The notes below the pieces were generated by a model. It was not told the origin of the DNA. It was given only the letters and a program-made list of their open reading frames with translations, and did no database searches. A DNA stretch of 64,000 nucleotides from the NCBI RefSeq assembly GCF_003716875.1, contig NZ_CP033078.1, positions 806,001-870,000 of the forward strand. Reading direction: 5' to 3'. Each line of letters starts with the position of its first letter. Position 1 is the stretch's first letter. The position numbers were made by a program, and so were the translations under genes. This DNA is from Vibrio zhugei (GTDB lineage: Bacteria; Pseudomonadota; Gammaproteobacteria; Enterobacterales; Vibrionaceae). This document shows positions 10,407-19,140 of this stretch, in pieces.

Positions 10407-12178
10407 TATGAAATCACTCCGTATGGGATGAGTAAGTTCTTAACTTCATTAGGGAAAATGACAGGCTCAAAGTCGATACCTAAATCATCCATAATGCGTT
10501 CAGCAGCTTGAACTTTTATGTAAGATTCAGAGGCGGTTTGAGGAGTGAGTTCGTTGTTTTCAATATCATAAAGCATGTGAATTTCGGCTTCTTTACGCTT
10601 TGCTTCAGCAAATACGGCATCAACGATGTAATCATTCTTGCAGTCTACACATTCCATTAGGTTAACGAGCGTTCTTAAACCACAGGTGGTCGAAGTACAG
10701 TATATCCCTGGCGCAACAGCATGAATGTGTCGGTTTTGAGTTCGAATTTGCTTTTTCCAATAGTTTAGAGATAACATCTCATTATCTACTTTATCCTTGA
10801 ATAAATTTCGGTCTGTTTTCATCATGTTCTTAGCAAACTCTTTGCCTTTTCCTCCGGCAACTCGCTCCTTGTTTGCCAGTTTCTGATAGATATTCAAGTA
10901 GATGTGGGCTTTCTGGTCGATTCTTTCTTCATCAATGGCATTGGCAAGGTTTTGTTTCTTTTTCCTGAGCTTTTGAAACTTGCTGGCATTTTTTGCATAG
11001 TGCCTAGTCATTGCCATAGAGACATGACTAAACTGCTGTTTGAGTTGCGGAAAACTGCAAAGCTCATACCCAATCAAGTAGTAAGCAAATGAGCGGCGAA
11101 GTTGATGGCCTGTAAATGCATAATCGTCATCCACTTCAAACGATAAGTTGGGATCCGATGTTTTTAGGTCAATAATGTCTTCATTGGTAAGCGCAAGCTC
11201 TTCGCCCATTGCATGTTCAAACCAAGCTTGAGAATGTTTCCCTATTTGATTTTTGGTTATTTCACTAAAATCCTCTTTTATTTTATGAAAAAACGATTGT
11301 GAGCTAGGGTGTCGCTTTCTGAGTGGCGTGTGCAGTGCTTGAAGCACCTCGTACGCTTTCATGCCGATTTCGGTTGTGACAAACTCATCTTGTTTCGATT
11401 GAGAGCCTTTGGCTGTCTTGGATAGGTTGGCGTGGATAACGTGTATCTTCTGGCGGTCTATTGTTTCAGTTGTGCAGCCCTGAGTGGTGTTTAGGGCATA
11501 CATCTCATCGGCTCTCATTCCTGTTCGAGCCATTAACCCCCATAGGCAACCACCATTAAGCGTTTTAAAAAGCGATTGAGCCTCTATTAGATTGGTGATT
11601 GTCCATTGGCCAATCGTTAGGTTACGCTCGGTGTGGAACTTATCAATGTAGTCGCTCCTTATTTCTGGTTTATGAAGGCGTATGAGAGCCAGTGCCTCTT
11701 TTTCATTTTGAGAATGAAGGGCTGTAAAGGCGTCTTGAAAAGCAAGGGTGCGCTTTTTACTTGATTTCTGTTGGGCTAAATACCATTGAATGTTACCGCT
11801 TTTAGATTGGGCTTCATTACTGACCAGATACTTCGCATATCCTTCATACGCCTTATCAAAGTAGGTGGCGATGTATTCTGCCAGTTGCTCTAGTTCATCA
11901 CGAATAGCATAAGCTTCACCAATCAGTGCTTCCGACTTTTGAAGACCCAGATAGTAGAGCCTTTGAGGGATGACGGTATACTGCTTAGCTTCTTTGATTG
12001 TTATACCAAAATCAGAAGCGTTAAGCTTTTTGGTTAAGTTAACTTCAAATGGTAAACTGCTCGCTTCTTTGTAAAGTCGATTTAACCCGTTGTAAATTGC
12101 CATCCTTTCAAAGTCTATGTCAGTAAAGCCTGTTAATGCCCACGTTTCGAGTCGGTCAAAGTCCAAAGCAGACAGCAT
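10406..12178 (-). CDS. ginC: Tyrosine recombinase GinC-like
   Basis: A 590-residue site-specific recombinase. The catalytic residues are readable: Arg222 in ARTGMRADE, His358-x2-Arg361 (HQLRRSFAYYL), His385 and the nucleophile Tyr394 (MTRHYAKNA). The C-terminal region beyond residue 480 is Cys-rich (YCTSTTCGL and ECVDC), possibly metal-binding. ATG 12178 is preferred over the in-frame ATG at 12193 because a GAAGGG site lies just before it. It overlaps ginD and, once the IS66 element is removed, also overlaps the preceding small gene by about 23 bases. It is likely to act with GinA and GinB in integration and excision. Confidence 0.8.
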   Translation of the reverse strand: MLSALDFDRLETWALTGFTDIDFERMAIYNGLNRLYKEASSLPFEVNLTKKLNASDFGITIKEAKQYTVIPQRLYYLGLQKSEALIGEAYAIRDELEQLAEYIATYFDKAYEGYAKYLVSNEAQSKSGNIQWYLAQQKSSKKRTLAFQDAFTALHSQNEKEALALIRLHKPEIRSDYIDKFHTERNLTIGQWTITNLIEAQSLFKTLNGGCLWGLMARTGMRADEMYALNTTQGCTTETIDRQKIHVIHANLSKTAKGSQSKQDEFVTTEIGMKAYEVLQALHTPLRKRHPSSQSFFHKIKEDFSEITKNQIGKHSQAWFEHAMGEELALTNEDIIDLKTSDPNLSFEVDDDYAFTGHQLRRSFAYYLIGYELCSFPQLKQQFSHVSMAMTRHYAKNASKFQKLRKKKQNLANAIDEERIDQKAHIYLNIYQKLANKERVAGGKGKEFAKNMMKTDRNLFKDKVDNEMLSLNYWKKQIRTQNRHIHAVAPGIYCTSTTCGLRTLVNLMECVDCKNDYIVDAVFAEAKRKEAEIHMLYDIENNELTPQTASESYIKVQAAERIMDDLGIDFEPVIFPNEVKNLLIPYGVIS

Positions 12179-12265
12179 ATTAAACCCTTCATTTAAGAGT
12201 GGAACGATGATTTTTTTCAGGTCATTTAATGGTAACCGTTCACCAGTAGGTACTTGATTTGCTCG

Positions 12266-13411
12266 CTATAGGTTGAACACGTTGGGATAGGGTTGGCGTG
12301 CGGTGACCGCTTGTACTATCTCAGAGAGTACTGCATACGTTGATAGTCCGCGTTTTTTACACGTCTCAACAAGCGAGTGGATGCGACCTCTAAATTTATC
12401 ACCCGCATCGGATGTCGTTCCATAGCTGATTTTTCTCTGAATGACGCAACCACGTATGCGCCTCTCCGCTTCATTATTTGTCAGCGGTATTGAGGTATCG
12501 TTCAGGAACAACCATAAGCTTTGCCTATGCTGCTGCAATTTTTCGCATCGTCCTTTATATCTTTGGACTATCAGTGTACTGCCTTTTTCAAGCCAGTCAT
12601 CGAGGGATTTTTGCAGTCGTTGCATTCGCCGAAGATATTGACCGTGCGTGATTTCCTTTCTTTCAAGACGATGACGAATACGGAAAATCATATTGGCAAT
12701 CAGAGTTAAACGACGGCCGACGTAAGCGGTATATCCTCCGCCACTATAGTCCGCTATTTGTTGAAGGTTACGTGTGACATGCGACCAGCAGAGTTGATGT
12801 TTTTCTGGGTTTATCCAGTTGTAGCTTGGGCATTGGTCACTCACAACGAAGCCTGAGTAATGTTCACCAAGCACCGTTTTCGCAGAATGCATGGAACGAG
12901 AGAATAAGATTTTCTCATAAACAAGGTTTTCACTGGCCACAAGCCAGCACCATCGAAGCCCTTCTTCGTCATTACGAGGATGAGAGGTTTCATCAACATG
13001 TACCAGTGGTGCGGTTTGGATACTATCTCGAATGGCTTGGTGGAGTGGCGTTAACATCGAAGCGACTTTCGTTTGCGCTTCGCTAATGGCTCCAATAGAG
13101 AATGTGGTTCCAAATTGCTCTTTCAGAAGTGAGCGGGTTTTACGGATACTTAAATGGTACTGACCGGCTAATACCGCAATATAGCTGAGAAGATTCGGCC
13201 CCATGATCCCTTGAGAAACATGGTCAGGTTTCTTTGCTCTGAGCAGTTCATTGCAGTGCTGGCATTGTCCTGAATACAGTCGGTACTCAGTAATATCTAT
13301 CGTTGGTTTAGAAATTTCATGGACCTGGTGACGATAAAAAGGCGTGTCATGAACCGTGACGTCAGTGTTACCGCAACATGGACAAGTTGAGTCAGGAAAG
13401 CAATCAACCAC
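12266..13411 (-). CDS. IS66 transposase, catalytic part (second frame)
   Basis: This is the main body of an IS66 TnpC-like transposase. A zinc-finger segment (CPCCGN...CQHC) comes first, then the DDE domain with HVDETS, VVSDQCPSY and LTNNEAERRIRGCVIQRK. A C-terminal IS66_C-like segment follows. The frame is open upstream of the nominal start to about 13510 and continues the N-terminal frame after a -1 shift. The real product is probably the fusion, about 480 residues; translation from the GTG near 13411 alone would lack the N-terminal helix region. Confidence 0.88.
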   Translation of the reverse strand: MVDCFPDSTCPCCGNTDVTVHDTPFYRHQVHEISKPTIDITEYRLYSGQCQHCNELLRAKKPDHVSQGIMGPNLLSYIAVLAGQYHLSIRKTRSLLKEQFGTTFSIGAISEAQTKVASMLTPLHQAIRDSIQTAPLVHVDETSHPRNDEEGLRWCWLVASENLVYEKILFSRSMHSAKTVLGEHYSGFVVSDQCPSYNWINPEKHQLCWSHVTRNLQQIADYSGGGYTAYVGRRLTLIANMIFRIRHRLERKEITHGQYLRRMQRLQKSLDDWLEKGSTLIVQRYKGRCEKLQQHRQSLWLFLNDTSIPLTNNEAERRIRGCVIQRKISYGTTSDAGDKFRGRIHSLVETCKKRGLSTYAVLSEIVQAVTARQPYPNVFNL

Positions 13412-13425
13412 GACATCACTGTCTT

Positions 13426-13692
13426 TTAGTTCTGAGAGTTGTCGTTGATGCCCTGAGTGACCCGGTTTAGCTCCGCGCGAATGGCGACCACCAGAGCTTT
13501 GAGCTTTTTTCTTTCAGCTCGCTCTTTTGGCCCATCGGTTGAAGGAGGTTTTGAAGAGTTGGAGCAATTGGTCTTGAGTTTATCTTCATAAAAACGCAGT
13601 TGTTCCCACAGCTCTTGAATGAGTGCGTTAGCTTCTTTGATATCAGAAGCCACAGGTGGCGCTTCTGTGAATTTGGATTTTTTCATTTTCAT
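13426..13692 (-). CDS. IS66 transposase, N-terminal part (first frame)
   Basis: This part holds the IS66 N-terminal leucine-zipper-like helix and the hallmark segment NCSNSSKPPSTDGPKER. The frame then departs from the family. At 13504-13510 the mRNA reads A_AAA_AAG in the right phase for -1 slippage. After the slip the sequence reads GGRHSRGAKPGHSGHQRQL, which is the expected IS66 linker into the zinc finger. This is therefore either programmed frameshifting or a one-base deletion. ATG 13692 is chosen as a plausible start; no strong ribosome binding site is seen. Confidence 0.8.
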   Translation of the reverse strand: MKMKKSKFTEAPPVASDIKEANALIQELWEQLRFYEDKLKTNCSNSSKPPSTDGPKERAERKKLKALVVAIRAELNRVTQGINDNSQN

Positions 13693-13722
13693 GCAAACAG
13701 GATGACGCTTAGAAATGATCAC

Positions 13723-14169
13723 TCAACAGTAAAATGTGGATCCAGTGCTGTTGATCACATTTGATATGTCAATGGGGGGCTGGTGAACGGTTACATTTAA
13801 TGCATCCCAAAGAGTGCCAAACGAGTGGCTTTGAGGCGATAGCCACATCATTTTAAGCAAGAGGGTTTTAAGCTGATTTTTTAGGTTGCGCTCAATGACT
13901 TTACCATCGACTGTAAAATCAATGGTAAAAGATCTCTTTGTTTTTGGCTCAAAATAAGGCTGTAGCTTCCTCCAAGCGTCATCATCGCCAATTTTGCCTA
14001 ATGATTCTCCCGTAACAGTAAAGCCTATATCAAGGTTTTCGAGTTCATCCCAATCGCCACGCTCAATAGCTGGCTTTAATACATCCATTAGGTAATTTGC
14101 ATGGGCGCCAACATGTTCTTGTGCTTTAAGAAGCTTGTTTTGATGTTCTAGGTCAGAGAGTTTTATCAT
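13723..14169 (-). pseudogene. Small gene of the gin operon, 3' end replaced by IS66
   Basis: Codons 1-125 (14169-13795) are native and the last 23 codons come from the IS66 end. Removing the IS and one target duplication continues the frame at 12224 for 22 codons to a TGA at 12156-12158, giving a 147-residue protein that overlaps the start of ginC. No family was recognised. It is charged with predicted alpha and beta content and no membrane segment. Its placement between ginB and ginC suggests an accessory role in the recombination complex. Confidence 0.7.
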
Positions 14170-14183
14170 GTGAGCCTCCGTAA

Positions 14184-16529
14184 CTATAGGGATAAAAGCG
14201 CGTGGTCGATGGAAACTCTTGGGTGACGACTTTGGGTATTAAATCGCTTCATAGCCTCATCGAATACATCATAACTCGCCCCATCTAGCGTATACTCATA
14301 CTGTTCAATTTTTTCATGAATATCCCCTTTCGAATCAGGGTACATATCAAGGATTTCCTTAAGAACATCGATGTATGAAATGAGCTTATAAATAGCCTCA
14401 ACGTCATCTACCGCTTTGGCCGATTGGCACTTGTGACACATATCAAATTCGGCACAAGGTAAGTTGATGCCTAGCGCATAGTTCGTTTCACGTTGTGTGT
14501 TTTTACCATCACTAATGACTTGCTGCCCATTACAAGTTAGCCCGTTGGGGTTAGTTTTAATATTGCCTTCTTCGCGCTTTTTCTTCGCCTCATCGTGTGA
14601 CAACATCGGAATACCACGCCTTTTCGCTACTATGTCTTTTGCTTGCTCTAAGCTCGTATCATCATCGAGGTTTTCTATAACCTCCACACCCTGAGAGATG
14701 ATGACCTTATTCAGTGATGAAAGCCCGTTCAGATAACTTCTGTCTAACGTTTCCTTCGCGTTTTGGAGTAAGCTTTGAGCCGCTTGAATCCCACCCTCAG
14801 CATAGGCTTGGTTACTGGTCATTTCTCGCCAGCGACTCGATTGAAGAGAGAGGTAGTAATGGTTTGGTTCAACAGACCAAGTCCGCATTAGCTGTGCTGA
14901 AATGGGGCTGATGCCCTCCCAATCTTTAGGGGTGTCATTTCTATTTTTTGCTAAAAGCAGTCGCTCATATTTCTTGGGCTGCTTGTCTGCTTTTTCATTC
15001 GCGTATTGCTCAATATCTTTGATTAAAGCTAAATCAGAAGCGGGGACTTTAAAGAAGCTACCGATGCCATTTCTATAGTTAAAAGAAACGGTAACATTGC
15101 CATTGCTGTCTTTTTCGGAGTATGTGAGCGGAAGTAAAATCCCTTTAAGCGGTAAGTCGGTGTAGCAAGATAAAATACAATAGGCGCTATTGGTCGCCCC
15201 TTGCCCTGCTTTGGTTTTGCTTATTGGCTTTAGTTCTTTATGAACAACAGTGCGACCCAAGTGATTAACGACTTTCTTTAACGTGATGGTTTGTTGGTTT
15301 CGATAGGCATAAAACAGCTCTTTAAACCAAGGTAGGTTGCCAGCACGATACGGAGATAACAGGTGTAGTTGGTTAACTAGCTTTTTATTTAGATCACCCA
15401 AATTAAAGGTATCACTCACCTCAGCGTGATTATTGAGGGTAAAAATTAATACAGAGTCATCTTCACTGTTGCCGTACAGCTTGGATAGTCGCTCTAGTAA
15501 CTGTATAAACTTCACCCCGTCACGCTTATCCACGTCAAACTGCTCACCCACCAATAGGGCATCGACTGCTTTGTTCGCTCTAGGCTTATGGCTTGAGACC
15601 TTTACCACTTGTAGGCTCTTATCTCGCTCTTCTGTATGAACCTCAATTGGGTGGGCAATATCTCGAATGTTGCTGTCATTGAGTGAAGTGAAAAAGCACA
15701 ACAGATGATAGGCAGCACCCATTGTGAGGTTAAAGGCTGCGCCACTATTAACAGCGGTGCCACTTTTACTTACATGTGTATTTCGCGCTTCCAATGATGT
15801 CGGAATTTGAATCACTTCCTCATGTGAATCAAGGGTAATTATAAGAGGAAGCGTTTCTGGTAAGGGTATGCTGTTTTCTTTGGCAGCAATAAGCTGTGGC
15901 GCAAGAGTGAAGAATAACGCCTCTAACCGTGTCACAAGAAGCTCTTCTTCCTCATCTGAGTACCCCTTATATGGCGTATTTTCTCCTGTAAACCCTCGGT
16001 GAAGCAATGCCCAACCGGAAACAGGCAAGCCACACCAATCGAGCGTAGTACGAAGAGATGTCAGCTTTTGTGGAGCCGACGATTCTTTAATGCCTAACTC
16101 ATCACCATGATTGTATTCCCATAGGCGTTTGGAAGGGCTATACACCTTGATACGGTGTCTTAATTCGCCATCGTTGCCAGCAAACTTTAAGTACCCATTT
16201 TCCGTAAATGGGTCAACATTTACCGCATCACAAAAAGCAAGATAGGCGCGTAAATATTCGTAGTGTCCTGTGGTGGTGGTCGCTGAGTTACCATTACTGA
16301 CGTATTGGTTGGCTTTCTCGCAAAACCGCCTAATAAATATTGCTCGGCTGTCTATTTTCTCATTTTCTTTGTTACACCCTAAGTGCAATAAGTGAGAAAC
16401 ATCGAAATGCTTTGGTTTATTTGATATCGTATATTTATAAGGAATTGTCAGATTCAAAGGCACGACATTTTGGCTATTGCGTACATGCTTAACGGAATTG
16501 GTTTGTCTGGTAATTTTACTTTTCGCCAT
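14184..16529 (-). CDS. ginB: Large recombinase-like protein GinB
   Basis: A 781-residue protein whose start codon overlaps the ginA stop (TAATG). I cannot read a full canonical Arg-His-x-x-Arg-His-Tyr set, but the central part (residues about 450-600) is organised like a diverged tyrosine integrase, with RWREMTSNQAYAEGG and a later Tyr in LDRSYLNG. A Cys cluster near residues 690-710 (LPCAEFDMCHKC) may bind metal. The length and place between GinA and GinC fit GinB of GInt elements, described as a putative integrase. Catalysis by this subunit is uncertain. Confidence 0.7.
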   Translation of the reverse strand: MAKSKITRQTNSVKHVRNSQNVVPLNLTIPYKYTISNKPKHFDVSHLLHLGCNKENEKIDSRAIFIRRFCEKANQYVSNGNSATTTTGHYEYLRAYLAFCDAVNVDPFTENGYLKFAGNDGELRHRIKVYSPSKRLWEYNHGDELGIKESSAPQKLTSLRTTLDWCGLPVSGWALLHRGFTGENTPYKGYSDEEEELLVTRLEALFFTLAPQLIAAKENSIPLPETLPLIITLDSHEEVIQIPTSLEARNTHVSKSGTAVNSGAAFNLTMGAAYHLLCFFTSLNDSNIRDIAHPIEVHTEERDKSLQVVKVSSHKPRANKAVDALLVGEQFDVDKRDGVKFIQLLERLSKLYGNSEDDSVLIFTLNNHAEVSDTFNLGDLNKKLVNQLHLLSPYRAGNLPWFKELFYAYRNQQTITLKKVVNHLGRTVVHKELKPISKTKAGQGATNSAYCILSCYTDLPLKGILLPLTYSEKDSNGNVTVSFNYRNGIGSFFKVPASDLALIKDIEQYANEKADKQPKKYERLLLAKNRNDTPKDWEGISPISAQLMRTWSVEPNHYYLSLQSSRWREMTSNQAYAEGGIQAAQSLLQNAKETLDRSYLNGLSSLNKVIISQGVEVIENLDDDTSLEQAKDIVAKRRGIPMLSHDEAKKKREEGNIKTNPNGLTCNGQQVISDGKNTQRETNYALGINLPCAEFDMCHKCQSAKAVDDVEAIYKLISYIDVLKEILDMYPDSKGDIHEKIEQYEYTLDGASYDVFDEAMKRFNTQSRHPRVSIDHALLSL

Positions 16530-17971
16530 TACGCCCAGCCTCCGTTTATTTTGCGGTTTTTCGCTTTAGCCATGTTGATTTGGTCGTCCAGTTTATTCAT
16601 GAACTTAATGTATTTCTCAGTGGTTGACGTGTTTTCATGCCCCATTAATAGAGCCAATTCATCCATAAGATAGTCATAGCCAACATCACGCTCTTTTGAC
16701 TCCTTCCAAAGCCAATGAGTGGCAAAGGTAGAACGTAAATCATGAATACGGTAATACCAAGAAGAATCCACTTCGCGTATCTGTTTTCGAAGGTTTGAAA
16801 AGTGCGTTTCTAACGTATTGACCGAGTAAGGCGTCCCTTTATTTGAAGTAAACAGGTAATCTATGGCATCTAAAATCACACCTGACTGAACAAGCTCATT
16901 GCGTCTGTTTAGGTTTTTTAGTCGTGCATGACTTTCTTTATATATCTCTAGCTCTTCGTATAGCTCAATGGGAATTTCTACGGTACGAGGCTTACTGCCT
17001 TTTGTGCGAGTAATTTTGATTGGTACTGAGTCCAAATCACTGTAGTCAGCCTTTCCTATGTCGTAAGCGGGGAAGTGAATGGCTTCGTCAATTCTAAGCC
17101 CCGCGTCGGCGCATAGCCGATAAATTAATTCTGTCGACTTTGGGAGTGACGTTACATGTTCATTAAATAAAGCCTTGTGCTCAGGGTGCATGGGCTTGAG
17201 CTTTTTATGGGCGGGTGTGTTCTCTTTTTTAGGAAACATTCTCATGATATTGGAGGTTTCATAAGTACGTTCAGAGCCTGATTTTGTGTGAGCCAACATA
17301 TCGTGTTGGTTTAACTCTTGATGCACAGTTCCAGTTGTGTAGTGGGTAACAACATTCCGATCGTTATTTTTGATGTAGCCGTATTTTTGCATCCATTTAT
17401 AGAATCCAATCACGGCACTCATGTAACTTCTAGCGGTAGATAAACTAAAAGCTTCATCGCCATTAGCACCTTCAATATTATTGCAGTTCGCAAGCAGAAA
17501 CTCAGCAAATCGCCAAGGTGCTCCTTCTTCCTCATATTTGGTTAAAGATTTATAGCTCAAATATTCAGGAGGAATGATATTCCCATCTTCGTCTTCTTGC
17601 TCTAGGCAGGTTGAATCTAAGAATCGAGTAAAGGCGAGTAGACCCTTTGCAATTGAACTAGTGTCTTTTACTTTTGCTTCACCACGTAACTTAGACACTA
17701 GGTATAGGGATTGAGGATAGACAACCAACCCATTACGACCAATGATGATATTGGTTTCTTTGATGAACTGCTTTAAGGTGGATGGATCTAATGAGGATGG
17801 TTCTAATAAGGCTGAAAAAGCAACTTCTCCTGATTCAGTATCAGTGCTGCTTCTTATTTTGAGCTTGGCTAACGTATCAACCTTTATTGGTAATAACCAA
17901 CAGTCATCATAAATGTCTAAGTATGTATTATTAGTTTCTATCAAAAAACAACCCTCAATATGTTTACTCAC
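16529..17971 (-). CDS. ginA: Tyrosine recombinase GinA-like
   Basis: A 480-residue phage-integrase-family protein. It has an N-terminal SAM-like core-binding domain (about residues 100-200) and a catalytic domain with Arg293 (ADAGLRIDEAI), His410-x2-Arg413 (HDLRSTFATHW), His445 (LLMGHENTSTTEKY) and the nucleophile Tyr454. It is the first gene of the leftward operon and starts only about 65 bp from the break in bcp. Between the two lie paired 13-bp repeats that could be recombinase-binding sites. It is the best candidate for the strand-exchange enzyme of the island. Confidence 0.88.
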   Translation of the reverse strand: MSKHIEGCFLIETNNTYLDIYDDCWLLPIKVDTLAKLKIRSSTDTESGEVAFSALLEPSSLDPSTLKQFIKETNIIIGRNGLVVYPQSLYLVSKLRGEAKVKDTSSIAKGLLAFTRFLDSTCLEQEDEDGNIIPPEYLSYKSLTKYEEEGAPWRFAEFLLANCNNIEGANGDEAFSLSTARSYMSAVIGFYKWMQKYGYIKNNDRNVVTHYTTGTVHQELNQHDMLAHTKSGSERTYETSNIMRMFPKKENTPAHKKLKPMHPEHKALFNEHVTSLPKSTELIYRLCADAGLRIDEAIHFPAYDIGKADYSDLDSVPIKITRTKGSKPRTVEIPIELYEELEIYKESHARLKNLNRRNELVQSGVILDAIDYLFTSNKGTPYSVNTLETHFSNLRKQIREVDSSWYYRIHDLRSTFATHWLWKESKERDVGYDYLMDELALLMGHENTSTTEKYIKFMNKLDDQINMAKAKNRKINGGWA

Positions 17972-17985
17972 ATATTAAAGATAGT

Positions 17986-18024
17986 TTTGTCATAAAAACC
18001 AATCAAGGTTATTTGTCATAAAAA
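17986..18024. repeat. Paired 13-bp direct repeats between ginA and the bcp junction
   Basis: TTTGTCATAAAAA occurs at 17986-17998 and again at 18012-18024, 26 bp apart. The copies lie in the AT-rich strip between the ginA start and the element/bcp border at 18036. The spacing of about 2.5 helical turns and the position suggest recombinase arm sites or operators of the gin promoter. The function is inferred. Confidence 0.5.
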
Positions 18025-18372
18025 TTAACTAAGGGTAAATTTTTTGAGTTGCCACACGCCGTATTTTTCACAGACTGCATGATCTTCGTCAGACAGCAGA
18101 GTGAAGTTTAAGTTATCACGTTCAATGAACTTAGGCAGACGTTTTACGGCATCAATACTGATTCCGAGTACCACCACATTGTGACTGTCGAGTTCACTTT
18201 TGATATCTCGTAAGCCTTGCGCTTGTACCGTGCAACCTGGTGTCATTGCTTTTGGGTAAAAATAAACTAACACTTTTTTACCAGTGAAATCGCTAAGCGA
18301 AACGGGTTCTCCATCTTGGTTGAGCAAGGTAAAGTCAGGGGCTTTTACGCCAGCTTGTAATGTTGTCATCAT
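18025..18372 (-). pseudogene. bcp: Host bcp, 5' fragment truncated by the gin element
   Basis: About the first 112 codons of a Bcp peroxiredoxin, with peroxidatic Cys47 in MTPGCT, ending WQLKKF followed by three foreign codons and a stop. The C-terminal about 40 residues are missing. It keeps the normal Vibrio position next to gcvR, 10 bp downstream, so it is the native locus. The fragment lacks part of the peroxiredoxin fold and is unlikely to work. A complete bcp is at 9271-9735. Confidence 0.88.
18036..18054. repeat. Imperfect direct repeat at the right border of the gin element (candidate attR)
   Basis: TAAATTTTTTGAGTTGCCA matches 9405-9423 except for one base. Bcp similarity stops at this point and the AT-rich ginA leader begins, so it marks the right junction of the element. 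Confidence 0.6.
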
Positions 18373-18382
18373 TGATCCTTTT

Positions 18383-18931
18383 TTAAGCGCTACTTTTAAT
18401 AAAATTGAGTGTACCAGAGACTTGCAACGCTGCGCAGAGTTGTTCGAATTCTTCTTGTAGCTGCATTAAGTTGTAATCGACATTGACCTTCGCACTGAGC
18501 GTCATAAGAAAACGCTCACGGCTACTAGCATGCGAAGTGAGAGGGGGAGCCGTTTGCGCGCTCAAAGACTCGATACCAATCTGACGCTGTGCAAAAAACG
18601 TGGTGATTTTTTCTGCAATACCAGGGCGATCATCAGACTCGACAAAGACTTCAACCACATAGGTATGGCTGGGCGTTACCTTGAGTGTGGTCCGTTTCAC
18701 CATGGTGATTAAATCGTGTTGCATACCAAAGGCAGGTAACAATGTTTCAAGGCGGGAGAGGGCGCTTGGTGAACCAGACACCATCATCAATAGAGAGAAC
18801 TCTTCCCCTAATAGAGCGATGCGGCTGTCGACAATGTTGAGTTCAGACTGGGTGACCAGTTTTACAATTTGATTGCATATACCTGGGCGGTCTGTGCCAA
18901 TGGCGGTAATCACAAGATGTTGTTTCATCAT
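18383..18931 (-). CDS. gcvR: Glycine cleavage system transcriptional repressor GcvR
   Basis: 182 residues with two ACT domains: the first has ITAIGTDRPGICNQIVKLV near the N-terminus, the second VEVFVESDDRPGIAEKITTFF at about 90-110. In enterics GcvR binds GcvA and, in the absence of glycine, blocks activation of the gcv operon. ACT domains sense the amino acid. It sits in the usual gcvR-bcp arrangement, divergent from dapA. The MM start gives two adjacent ATG choices. Confidence 0.92.
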   Translation of the reverse strand: MMKQHLVITAIGTDRPGICNQIVKLVTQSELNIVDSRIALLGEEFSLLMMVSGSPSALSRLETLLPAFGMQHDLITMVKRTTLKVTPSHTYVVEVFVESDDRPGIAEKITTFFAQRQIGIESLSAQTAPPLTSHASSRERFLMTLSAKVNVDYNLMQLQEEFEQLCAALQVSGTLNFIKSSA

Positions 18932-19104
18932 TCTGTTTTCGCATGGTCGATTTTATTAAATGGTATCACATAACTTGGGGATGAAAAGAGGGCTCATCAG
19001 GGCATTTGTCGAGTTTAGCGAATAGATTAACCGAGAAATAGCAAAAGGCTAACGCCATTCCTCCGCGGATTCTGACATACTCTTCCAACACGAGGGTTAA
19101 CCGT

Positions 19105-19140
19105 CGTCGATGTTATCGATGAATATTCACGATATCGACG
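19105..19140. other. Hairpin in the dapA leader/promoter region
   Basis: CGTCGA and TATCG pair with CGATA and TCGACG, with a 3-base bulge on one side, about 80 bp upstream of the dapA ATG. There is no T-tract, so it is not a terminator. It could be a regulator-binding dyad or a leader structure. Confidence 0.35.

Larger units (their letters stand above)
12233..13794 (-). mobile_element. IS66-family insertion sequence
   Basis: The element is 1562 bp with inverted ends GTAACCGTTCACCAG (12233-12247) and CTGGTGAACGGTTAC (13780-13794). It is flanked by the 8-bp target duplication ATTTAATG (12225-12232 and 13795-13802), the size expected for IS66. It carries only a tnpC-type transposase, split into two frames, with no tnpA/tnpB, as in the ISBst12-like branch. 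It interrupts the small gene between ginB and ginC. Confidence 0.93.
9903..18054 (-). mobile_element. GInt-type island core (gin operon) with right end inside host bcp
   Basis: Three large tyrosine-recombinase-like genes and a small coiled-coil gene form one leftward operon that ends 80 bp from the break in host bcp. This is the ginABCD arrangement described for GInt islands, in which the operon lies at one end, cargo follows ginD, and imperfect direct repeats flank the island. On that model the region to the left (intact bcp, recombinase, abiE, RloC-like, ars) is cargo and the left end is outside the window. The alternative is a short 8.6-kb element ending at 9405-9423. Confidence 0.65.

Noticed and set aside
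13723..13794. Native C-terminus of the small gin-operon protein
   Set aside because: These codons lie inside the IS66 terminal region; the native frame continues at 12224 instead.
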